From UBA1309 sp047605645 (lineage in GTDB: Bacteria > Bacteroidota > Bacteroidia > Bacteroidales > Dysgonomonadaceae), in contig JASGFJ010000014.1 of NCBI GenBank assembly GCA_047605645.1, forward strand, positions 38,397 to 102,396: 64,000 nucleotides of DNA, in the 5' to 3' direction. Under the pieces are notes generated by a model that made no database searches, was not told where the DNA came from, and saw only the letters and a program-made list of their open reading frames with translations. Made by a program: the position numbers and the translations under genes. Positions 1 through 9,200 of the stretch are shown piece by piece (position 1 is the stretch's first letter; the number at the start of each line of letters is the position of its first letter).

Positions 1-905
1 TGCTGCTTTAGCCATTTGAAGAACAATTCCTCTTGCCAGCGATTCTTATAAGGTTTAGCAACTTGAAGAGCCGAGATGTGCATTGCATTGGGAGAAAACA
101 AATTCACGTTTTTGTTCTTCATCCCAATATCTGACTAAACGAATCGTTTCCGGATAGTATTGTTTGGGATAAAAGCCGGTCAATTCAATTGTCATATCCG
201 AAAGCACATTTTTGGGGAGTCTGCGTTTCCATTTAATGGATTTGTATTGCAGATTCTTCTTTGCCCGAATAACAAAGTATGTTTGAATTTGATGGATCTT
301 ATACAGCATCTTAAAATTGTTATAAGCACGTTCGAAGATATAGTAATAACCAGATTCATAAGGTATTTACTTCATAATATTTGAATCATGTACTGTCGCC
401 TGAGTGATATGAAAGAATGTAGGTATCTGTGTTCCCTCATCATACAATGTATGTACCTTGATACCACCTTTCTTCTTGCGAAATTTTGCCCACCAGAATA
501 CGGAAAGACACAAATCAATGGTTATTGAATCGAAAGCAAAGACGTTACCTCCAAGATTGAATATATTGGTGATACGTTTCGTCCTTGCCTCGCTTACCAG
601 AGAATAAGCATACTCTTCAAAGATACGGTAGTCTCTATCTTGATTGGCTCTTGCCAAAGATGATTTTGATATGTTCTTTCCCATTCCTAAATGATAACAT
701 TTGGAGTGGTGTGCATCAAGGGCTACAATCAAATCTCTCAGACTTTCTCGATTGATAGTTGACCGAACATTAAAGCCAGAAGTTGATTCCAACAGGTGAG
801 ATGCTTTATGTAGCGATTCCCTTCGTACTTGTTGACAATACGTCGAAACTTATCTTCATTCAGAAATGAAACCAATTGAGCGAATACTTATTTCTCTTTA
901 TTCAT
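1..905 (-). pseudogene. Decayed IS4-family transposase, cut by window edge
   Basis: The minus strand encodes a recognisable Bacteroidales IS4-family DDE transposase starting at the ATG at 905-903, but the frame is broken. There is a TAA at codon 6, a one-base loss near 760 (the frame resumes at residues reading NRESLRDLIVAL), a stop after HDSNIMK near 367, and a further shift near 95-100. Near the window edge the IS4 signature Y-(2)-R-(3)-E-(6)-K can be read as YKNRW..E..FFKWLK in a shifted frame, and an FWWAKFRKKKGG stretch precedes it. The element continues past base 1, so the distal end is not seen. It is inactive as read, although several single-base sequencing errors would look the same. 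Confidence 0.85.
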
Positions 906-1223
906 TGCAGGCTTTATTATGGACTGCAAAAGTATGAATTAAAATCGTCGCGCTCGAAGAACCTCTACAACTAATTATATTTCAAATACTTCAAGGAGCT
1001 ATTGTGAATTTTAATGGAACAGCAATGATGCCAGTTTGAACTTTAGTCCTAAATATGGAGGTATTTGGGGGATAATTACTATCCTAATTTAGCTCTAACT
1101 GCATATACTAAAAATTGAACATTATGGACAACTCTAGTTATACATAACGTCTATACATATCCTCAAGAATAAGGTTATGACATGACTAAAAGGCATATCA
1201 TAACCTTCCAGAGATAAAAGAAG
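906..1223. other. Gene-free stretch between IS remnant and RiPP locus
   Basis: AT-rich sequence without a convincing ORF. The outer end of the IS remnant probably lies at about 930-960, but I could not identify its terminal inverted repeat without the other end. Nothing else is recognised. Confidence 0.5.
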
Positions 1224-1478
1224 TTAATGACAAATTACATAACTATTATCTTTGTCTAATCCATCACCATATGCCATATGATCCGGAACGCCTTCATGTC
1301 CACTCTCAACTCTACAGATATAAGTAGTTTCTAATACATGATCACTATAGGTGTATTCTCCATTAATGCCAGTTCCAGTTCCAGTTCCAGTTCCTCCAGT
1401 TCCACCAATCACATTTTTCATATCCATGCTATTCATTTCATGGTAATCATTTAAATTCAATTTACTTAACTTCTTCAT
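1224..1478 (-). CDS. GG-leader RiPP precursor peptide
   Basis: 84-residue peptide with the leader typical of Bacteroidales GG-type natural product precursors (TIGR04149-like): it opens MKKLSKLNLNDYHEMNS and has the double-glycine site VIGG at residues 23-26. The predicted core starts with a Thr/Gly tandem stretch (residues 27-37, encoded by a repeated ggaact unit) and contains two cysteines (in YICRV and VICH). It lies 106 bp downstream of a glycosyltransferase gene and in the same orientation, so the Thr-rich stretch is a plausible O-glycosylation target; that is inference. No radical SAM enzyme or exporter is present nearby, so the locus may be reduced or rely on factors elsewhere. The family call rests on the leader pattern. 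Confidence 0.75.
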   Translation of the reverse strand: MKKLSKLNLNDYHEMNSMDMKNVIGGTGGTGTGTGTGINGEYTYSDHVLETTYICRVESGHEGVPDHMAYGDGLDKDNSYVICH

Positions 1479-1584
1479 ATCTTATAAATATTAAATTATT
1501 GCCGTAGTAATTTATTATACAATTGATTAGTTTATAATTTGCTATCTCTACAGCATTAGATAGCAGTTATAGGGATTCTAATGA

Positions 1585-2799
1585 TTATAATGAATTGATT
1601 AAATGCTTATATTTAGTCCCCATATGCTCTACCCTATATGTGTTTTCGAATAATGTCCTATTGACTCCGCCTAACCTTTTCCTCAAGTCACCATATTTCA
1701 GCAATTTAATAATAGAAAAAGAAAGATTCTTACAATATTCATCATCATTTTGTCTATTCCCAATTTTTGCAACTAATGCGTTCTGTTGATGCTTAAACAT
1801 ATTTCGAACCCCATAGCCATCTGAAGCAACAATTGGTAATCCATGCAACATCATTTCTATGGCAGAATAACTACATTGCTCTGCATAAGATGTTATTAGA
1901 CCGATGTGCGCGATAGAATACCATCTATACACATCCTCTTTCTTTAAATGTCCTGTAAAAGACACCTTGCACATGGCATTACCTATCTGATTTAGAAATT
2001 CACCTCCATTCAAATTACCAAGAACTACAAGTCGACAGTTTGGAAATTCATTTATAACATTATTGAAGCATTTTAATAAAGCAATTCCTCCTTTCATTTT
2101 ATTTACCCTACCTACATACAGTAATATTTTTTCATTACGTTTAATATGATATTTTTTTATGAGCTCTCTCTCAGTAGTATCTTTATTATAGCAATGTTCC
2201 GATAATCCATTATTGATAAGAATTACTTTATTAGTATCTAATTGATACGTGCTTAACAAAAGCTTTTGTGTGTCTTTCGTCAAACATACAACCTTATCTG
2301 CTAGTGATAAGAATTTAAGTTCATTTTCGAATATATTTAGTAGATTATTGTATTTTATCTGTATAGCCTTTTTTTTCTTGTTCACTATGATTTTTTTATA
2401 TTTATCAATATCTCCGTTCAAAATACTTCTCCAAGGCAAATCATGTATAACAAATACTATTTTAGAAAAAGGATGTGTTTCTTTGAGTGAAGCTAGTAAC
2501 TGAGTGCATGGACTATGATTTACAATAAAAACATTATCTACGCCGTCTTTTATCCAAAGACTTATAAATAGATTAATCACTTCGGCATCATCACTAAATG
2601 GATATCTATGGGTTGACGGAATATGATATAATGTGATACCTTGCTTTTCTTCTATACTAAACTCGTCAATATCACTATTTGTGTATAGAATAAATATATT
2701 AAATTCCTTTTTTAAGAAATTGGCTAATTCTTTTACAAAAACGCCTAGTCCATTTTGCTTGGCACTTTGAAACTCGTCAAGTATATATATGTTTCTCAT
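1585..2799 (-). CDS. Family 1-type glycosyltransferase of a GG-peptide locus
   Basis: 404-residue GT-B fold glycosyltransferase. The C-terminal half carries the donor-binding features of GT4-type enzymes: ILLYVGRVNKMKGG near residue 227, HLKKEDVYRWYSIAHIGLITS near 288, and the E-x7-E-type segment EQCSYSAIEMMLHGLPIVASD near 309. The N-terminal region reads DEFQSAKQNGLGVFVKELA, like the TIGR04157 glycosyltransferases that accompany GG-Bacteroidales peptides. Its start codon overlaps the stop of the upstream LanC-like gene by four bases (ATGA), so the two are translationally coupled, and the precursor gene follows. Likely role: glycosylating the precursor peptide. Sugar donor unknown. Confidence 0.85.
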   Translation of the reverse strand: MRNIYILDEFQSAKQNGLGVFVKELANFLKKEFNIFILYTNSDIDEFSIEEKQGITLYHIPSTHRYPFSDDAEVINLFISLWIKDGVDNVFIVNHSPCTQLLASLKETHPFSKIVFVIHDLPWRSILNGDIDKYKKIIVNKKKKAIQIKYNNLLNIFENELKFLSLADKVVCLTKDTQKLLLSTYQLDTNKVILINNGLSEHCYNKDTTERELIKKYHIKRNEKILLYVGRVNKMKGGIALLKCFNNVINEFPNCRLVVLGNLNGGEFLNQIGNAMCKVSFTGHLKKEDVYRWYSIAHIGLITSYAEQCSYSAIEMMLHGLPIVASDGYGVRNMFKHQQNALVAKIGNRQNDDEYCKNLSFSIIKLLKYGDLRKRLGGVNRTLFENTYRVEHMGTKYKHLINSL

Positions 2800-3482
2800 A
2801 TTTTATCTTGTTTTATCAATTTGTTAATTATCTGATTTTGAGATAGTCCTATTGAATTATCTTTTTTTATAATATTTCCAACGTTACTAAAGAATGATAT
2901 AGAGGGAATATAATCTAGTATGTTAGTTGAGATAAAGGTATTATATATGTCTACTATAAGATTATTTTTTCCATTATTTACATATAATTTTAGAACACGT
3001 TCATTAATCTCTGAGAGAAAAGAGCTGTCAAAAACTACTGATATATTTTGCTTTTTACATCCTCTGATATGTATTAAAAGGTAGTGTATTAAGCCAAGTA
3101 ATCCTGTTTCTAAAGACAAATCGGTTATTCTCCTAGGATCTAACTGCATTATTTTCTGATTAATCTCCTCACAAACTTCAGCTCCAATTCCATCAATAAA
3201 TCTATTTTGTATCAGATATTCCAATCCCCAGCCTATGCCGAAAATACCTAAATCTAAAGATAGGGGCATATGATTATGAATATTAGCCCCAATTTTGTCT
3301 ATTAAGCTATCCGCATATCTAGCATATGCTTGATTATTTTTTCTGCGACTATATTTATAAAAAATAATAGATGCTCCCATCCTTCCATAAAACAAGCTAA
3401 TATTGTCATCAGAGGCTTTTGCACTTTTTATAATGAAAGAATGCATCAGTTTTTGTTCAGTAGTGAATGATATTTCGTTCAT
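2796..3482 (-). CDS. LanC-like protein of the RiPP locus
   Basis: 228-residue protein resembling the lanthionine synthetase C-like proteins of Bacteroidales peptide loci. The recognisable region is residues 30-120, with FYGRMGASIIFYKYSRR and SLDLGIFGIGWGLEYLIQN, corresponding to the Gly-rich alpha-toroid repeats. It is shorter than a full cyclase (about 400 residues), and the zinc-ligand residues of true LanC (Cys, Cys-His) are not visible. It may therefore be a non-catalytic or partner protein rather than a cyclase. First gene of the minus-strand operon with the glycosyltransferase and precursor. AT-rich like its neighbours. Confidence 0.7.
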   Translation of the reverse strand: MNEISFTTEQKLMHSFIIKSAKASDDNISLFYGRMGASIIFYKYSRRKNNQAYARYADSLIDKIGANIHNHMPLSLDLGIFGIGWGLEYLIQNRFIDGIGAEVCEEINQKIMQLDPRRITDLSLETGLLGLIHYLLIHIRGCKKQNISVVFDSSFLSEINERVLKLYVNNGKNNLIVDIYNTFISTNILDYIPSISFFSNVGNIIKKDNSIGLSQNQIINKLIKQDKI

Positions 3483-3689
3483 GTGATTTTGTTATTATAT
3501 TTTTCGTTAAATAACTTTCATATTATTCTAGTTTATGCAAGTTGTATAAACTTTTCTTTTTCGTAAAAGTGAAAATTTATAATGTTGAAACTATTTATTG
3601 TTATCCATTGTAAGGGTATTCATGAGAGCCAATTCTTATTATAAATAGGAAGATTTACAGCAAGTAATAGACACATTCTTCCAAAAAAT

Positions 3690-3985
3690 CTGAACCAGGC
3701 AATGTCTTTATATCTTTCGATTAACGCATGCTATCGGATATATACCATAGCATAAAGCCCAAATACTGTCAAAACTATCTCAATGAATTTTGCTACATCT
3801 GAATCAAGGATGTCGTCACAGTCACTTTGCTTAAATAAGCAGCAAATCTTATCCCCATATCCACTCTGCATATGCATCTGTTTCAGAACGAGCAAGTATC
3901 CGGTATATATTCCAAAAGTATGCAACGGAAATTGAAAGTTGCATGTGCAATAATCGGATAACTGACATTCTTTGTTTTCGTGAAA
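3690..3985 (-). pseudogene. Remnant of VKOR-like protein of peptide export/maturation
   Basis: A minus-strand reading frame contains GYLLVLKQMHMQSGYGDKIC, then QSDCDDILDSDVAKF, which I associate with the vitamin K epoxide reductase-like region found next to peptide export systems in Bacteroidales. The open part (3731-3925) is only 64 codons. It continues in frame past a TAG for about 40 more sensible residues (to RMCLLLAVNLPIYN). No start, no CxxC active site and no exporter remain. Probably a relic of a once larger RiPP locus. The assignment is from memory of the motif and is tentative. Confidence 0.4.
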
Positions 3986-4232
3986 ACTAAAAGCAAATAT
4001 ATTGTTTCATTTCAAAACAGTCAATGACTCAACTGAGCCTTTTTTTGTCGCATGTATATTTCATATTATCAATAGATTGCGACTTATCTTGTTTTTTTTG
4101 CGAATCTGAAATGTCTTTTTTGCGCATCAAAACATATCTTTCCGTGTACCTGCACAACGCCTGATTTTGAAATTTATCGGCAAAAATCATCTTTGTTTTC
4201 CTGCCGGTCCGATTTGGGGGAGACTGTTCCGG

Positions 4233-5261
4233 CTATATCTTTAGCTTTCCCAGCTTGATCCAATAGCGAATAGCGCTTTCACTGATTTTTTCCGACAAGG
4301 CCGCCTGCCGGATACTCTTGCCGGACTCTAAATGCTGCCGGACGTGTTGCAGTATCTCTTCAGTGATTAAAATCCGTTTTCTCTTCTGAGAAACACCGGA
4401 TGATGATTGTCTGTGGTTTAAATCGTGATTCCTTGGCAAATACAACATGCAATAATTATCGGAGAAATCAATTGCCTCCTGCATGGAATTTACACCAAGC
4501 TTATGAAACAAAGACTTAATTTGATTTCGTATGGTATGGTGTCCCCGGCATAAACAATTAGCAATTTCTTTTGAGTTTCTGCCTTGACAGGCAAGCACTA
4601 GTATTGCCTTTTCCCGTTCAGTAAGAGGCTTTATTACTACTTTTTTCCAGCTTTGTTTATCAAAGTTGTATTCTGTGTGTATTAATCCGTCTTTGCCGTG
4701 AATGAAGAGGTTGCCGGCATTTTGAGCATTCGAGTTTCCAACAGAGCATATAAAACAAGACAGTTTATCGTTTTGCCAAATAGGTTTCATCCGGAGAATC
4801 ACCATCTGTGGGAAAGGTTTGTTAAGAAAAGAATAATAGCGCTGCAGCCTGAATGTAATGGAAAAGCAGACTTGCCTTTGCTCCTCTTTTTTACAATACC
4901 TCAAATATTCCAGAACAACCCTGTACATCGTTTTAGGTAGTTCCAGATCATCAGGATAAATTATTTTTTTGAAAAAATGACTACCTGAAAGCATGGTATC
5001 ATCATCAGAACAACCGCATAAGAAAAAGTTGTTTGATGCTATAGCTCTGAAACAATTTGCTGTGACATCTAACACGAACAAACTTTTGGATGTGATGGCA
5101 GAAATTATTTCAATAAACGATAAAGGAAAAGAGGTCTCTACCTCTAATACGCACTCACCTCCCACATCTCGTTCCGGCTCAAATGGAAGCACTATTATGT
5201 TCGTATTACCATCAAAGATGTTTTGGGAAGCAAGCAATTCTGAAATATGCTTTTGTTTCAT
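4233..5261 (-). CDS. LuxR-type regulator with extra C-terminal HTH
   Basis: 342-residue DNA-binding protein. Residues about 210-262 form a LuxR/GerE helix-turn-helix (PLTEREKAILVLACQGRNSK, then EIANCL, HHTIRNQIKSLFHKLGV). Residues about 295-340 (ILITEEILQHVRQHLESGKS, IRQAA, ISESAIRYWIKLGKLKI) resemble the HTH of Hin-like resolvases and so give a second possible DNA-binding unit. The N-terminal 200 residues resemble a PAS-like sensor region (FEPERDVGGECVLEVETSFP, KKIIYPDDLELP), as in Bacteroidales LuxR proteins. The gene stands alone: the RiPP locus is 750 bp downstream on the same strand and about 1 kb of gene-free DNA lies upstream. Target unknown. Confidence 0.75.
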   Translation of the reverse strand: MKQKHISELLASQNIFDGNTNIIVLPFEPERDVGGECVLEVETSFPLSFIEIISAITSKSLFVLDVTANCFRAIASNNFFLCGCSDDDTMLSGSHFFKKIIYPDDLELPKTMYRVVLEYLRYCKKEEQRQVCFSITFRLQRYYSFLNKPFPQMVILRMKPIWQNDKLSCFICSVGNSNAQNAGNLFIHGKDGLIHTEYNFDKQSWKKVVIKPLTEREKAILVLACQGRNSKEIANCLCRGHHTIRNQIKSLFHKLGVNSMQEAIDFSDNYCMLYLPRNHDLNHRQSSSGVSQKRKRILITEEILQHVRQHLESGKSIRQAALSEKISESAIRYWIKLGKLKI

Positions 5262-6215
5262 AGGAATCGGTATTTAGTTTTATCATTTATAGATCGGGCA
5301 TTTCAACAAGGAGACTTTGCCTGCATGTAAATACAAAACCAATCTGAAAAACAAACGATATATTTACGCAAGTTGGTTCACCATCTAATCTTGCACATAA
5401 GCGTGTTATTCAAGATAAAAGACTCTGGAAACGAAACAGATTAGACTGTTTTGGCACATTGCTCAAATGTACAAATCCTACATATAATGTTACTCTTTTC
5501 GGCTTGCTCATTTTGACTTTTCTGTTGTCGCGAGAGGCAACCATAAAAAAATTGTTGTAGTTTAATAAAAAGAGTTTCGGTCTTGGAGTCTTCTCTGTAT
5601 TCCATATTATTTCAATAAGTTAGTCCATAAAGCACATCGGAAATCGGGATTTCAGAAATTACTTTCATAAGAGGAAAAAGCCGCAAATCGACTTTCAAGA
5701 AACAGTCAGGTACGCTGCGGACAGCGGGTTAAAACAAATCTTCACAGAACAAATCTCTGTCTTGCTATTTTTATACTTAAATTGAGAACGGATATTGTCG
5801 CAAGTCTGATATTCAGCACAATGAATCGCCGGCTAACTTACAAAAAAAAGAGAACAAAGCCTTCCTTTTTCTGTATTTTTACAATTCTTTGTCGTTCTTT
5901 TGTTGTTTTGTTTAAAGGAAATTGTTTTTGTAGAGTTCTTGTTTGCTATTCTACTGATAAGCACAAGAATATTTTCCAAAAGGCTCAGATGTGACATAGC
6001 GTTGGAGGGCATTTCCATTTACCCGGATATCATCGAAGACTTGACACGGGGCATCGTGCCTGGAGGCTCAATGCTTTATTTATATTCAACCATGATGCCT
6101 TACATTTCAATTTCTTCTTGCAAATTATTTATACGCAATAATACAGAAAATCAACATCCGGATATGCGACACCATCTAATCCAATAAAAGCCATCGTTTT
6201 TTTTACAGAAAGAAT
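5262..6215. other. About 950 bp without a recognisable gene
   Basis: Short ORFs on both strands (up to about 95 codons) lack good start contexts or familiar residues and overlap each other. It includes the promoter region for the LuxR-type gene. Nothing further is supported. Confidence 0.5.
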
Positions 6216-6252
6216 GAGAAATATACCTTGGTGTTATGCAGGTATATTTCTC
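6216..6252 (-). terminator. Hairpin terminator of the polysaccharide lyase gene
   Basis: A perfect 12-bp stem (GAGAAATATACC at 6216-6227 with GGTATATTTCTC at 6241-6252, 13-base loop) lies 25 bp past the lyase stop codon. The U-tract on the minus transcript is poor, so the termination role is inferred from position and stem strength. Confidence 0.55.
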
Positions 6253-6276
6253 TTCTTCAGTCTTTACAAACAGTAG

Positions 6277-9200
6277 TTATTCTATAATAATCTTGATTGT
6301 TTTTTGAGTTTTCAGACCACATTTTACATGTAGAATATATACACCCGGGCTCTCAGGCATTCTCATCGTCCCGACTGGGTTCACAAACGATGCTGTCCGA
6401 ATAACCTGTCCTGCCAGGTCATACAGGATAACATTCGTCTGAGATGTTCCTGTATGATTCCGGATGGTCACAACGCCCCTTTTAGGGAGTGTTGTCGGGT
6501 AAACCGAAATGCACTCATCTCCGGCAGTATGCTCTTGGTCTATTTTCGAGCCTGACGAAAGCTCGACACTTATTTTTTGGTCTGCCGACAGATGGGGCAG
6601 ATAATATGTATATGTATTACCAATTACAGCATTTTCGTCAATTTTCATTCCGTTAGCTTTCACCGTAACAGTCACATTCGGTTGTAAAGGTTTTACCGTA
6701 AAAGTAAAATTTTCCCCTTTGGCCACTCGTACAGTTCCTGTTTCAGACAATTCAGCACCGGCAACATCATCGGGCAGATATACTTTGTGTGAGTGGATAA
6801 TAACCTTTGTGGTCAGATATGGACGCTTTGCTGCCGCATATTCCCCTTCGTTATATTTATTGATTATATAATCGCCTTCTTTCAGCTCTTTTGAGAAATA
6901 CTGCATGTCGTATTTATTACCGTTACTGCTCTGATAAAGCATAAAAGAGACTGATTTGTGACCCAATGCAATTTGCTCTCTTACGTAGTCGGACACATCG
7001 AAGTATACATAGTTTGTTTCGATCGGAGCTCCGCCCTGATCTTCTGTGGGTATAAACCCCGGAAGCGAAGCAATAAGAGCAGCTGACTCCGGCCGGTTAT
7101 TATAAGTGATCGAGGTCTCCGACCAATTTTGTAGGGGAACAGCTTTGATAATCCAGTCCGGCTTATCGGAATCAATATTCCCGGTAAACGCATACAGGCG
7201 AACATATACTTTATCCGCAAATTCTTTTTCTCCGTTCACCAAATTACTTATATTGAATTTAAGATACCCTTTTCTATCAAGAGAACCGTCATTGGTGTTC
7301 TTTACAATCATTCGGTAGGCACCTCCGTAATTCGTATCTTTCCCTCCGGTATCGACATAAGCATCTTCCAAAACCAACTGTTCTTTTTCATAAGTCAAAT
7401 GCGGTACATTGTCATAAATATAGAACGACAAGGAGGGGCGTATCCTGGCATCCAAATGCTCCTTTGTTGCAAAACGCGCATCCCCTTTACCGTTGGGTTC
7501 TCTTTCTGTTGCGCTCATACATACACTAATGATTTTATTTCCTTTAGTATATTCCGACCAGGCATACTCTGTAATATCAAACTGCAACACATTGCTTTCC
7601 AAGTAATCTCCATTATCATAGAATGTGCCTTTTTGTGTGGCGATGGGCGTTGTTCCCGCAGAGGCAGCATTGTTCCAGGTTAAGCCGGTTTCGCTCCATG
7701 TTGTGTCTGCTACGGCATAGAGTGCCCAATTTACGTTTGCATAGCCGCTATTGACCTGGGTCGGATAGACATGGAGGCATACTCTGCGCACAGAATCCAA
7801 GGTTGCTCCTTTCTCCATATCGGCAAGAGAAAATTTAAGATAGCCGCTTCTTTGGTAACCGGCATTATCTTTCTTGACGACGAATGAGTTGTCATTTCCA
7901 TAATTGGAATTTTTACTTCCATCATACACATAAGTATCGGCTAAAGGTACTGAAGAAAGTATCTGTTTGGGAGTATCGGAAGGCGGTGTCATCGGCGGCT
8001 CATAATCCGGACTGTCGGCATTGATTTTATAGACTTTGGTTTGTCCGGCAAATTTAGCACCGGCAGCAGAGAAGTCACAAACAATCATTTTTTTGTGGGC
8101 AGAGACAGCAGGAGCCAACACATTGACACGGATTGTCCCAAGGTTCTGTGCCGGATCGGCAATGTGCATACTGATTTCGGATGTCCCCACATTTTTCAGA
8201 ATCAACGCACAGCCCGCGCTGACTTCAATGCAAAGGTCGTCATATCTGAAAGTCGCTGCTTTGGTAAAGATCATTTCCCAAATATTCAATCCTTTGTGAC
8301 GAACGACCTGAACAGAATCGGTATTTGAGAGGATTTCAATATTATTGGCATTGTAAGCACTCATCTCCGCTGGAGTTTTCTTGTTGGGTACAATCATGTA
8401 AGCATAGCTTCCTTCGTCAGGTTTGGAGCCGTGATCAAACCAGAGAGAGAAAACATTTTCCGTCAGTACATCTTTGCTGTAATTGTTGTTTATGTTATAC
8501 CAAGAGCCACTTTGAGCTTTATTGCTTACATGTATATTGCCTCCGTTGGGAAAATAGTATCCAATATTGTCGTGCAGTACCCATTTCAATGTCCCCGAAT
8601 ACAGTTTATCGGTGTTCGTCTCCAGGATGCTGGTGTTTTGTCCGTCATAAACCTGCACATCGTTGCTGAGACGAGCCTGATTCACCGTTGTATTAATTGT
8701 TGCTGTTGCAGAAGATTTAATGTTGGCGCCCAGGCACACCACTTCGTCATCAAAAAAGAACCAGGATTTGTTTGCTCCGGTATTGATGCCGGAATAAGAA
8801 TCAAAATAAACATAGCTTGATGCACCATAAATGTTGTCGGAAACACCTCCGCAGAAAGTGGATGTCCCCGGTGTTTCCCAGTTGTTGGGAGCTTTGGGGA
8901 TCGTTGTCAGATAAGGTGCTGTCGTGCCCGGTATTCTGGCCCAATCCCAAACGGGAAAAATATTGAAATATTCATTCCCTTTTGTCATTATGTTGGTGCT
9001 TCCGTCGGACACGAAATAGGTTTTCAGATTTTCTCCGTTTCCGAATTCGTTGCGGAGTGTGCGGGTTGAAACCGTACGCACATTCACTGCATAAGTAGCT
9101 CTTTGGTGATGAATATAATCTCCGATAAAGAATGTTTGGTTGACGGGATTGACTTCATAGCTAGCCGGCTCTATCTCGGAAATTCGTTTGATGTATTTTT

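Noticed and set aside
1344..1410. Tandem GGAACT-type units as a CRISPR or minisatellite
   Set aside because: They are within an open reading frame and encode the Gly-Thr run of the peptide precursor; no spacer structure.
5782..6187. Overlapping ORFs on both strands upstream of the lyase terminator
   Set aside because: Short, overlapping, no conserved features; treated as noise.
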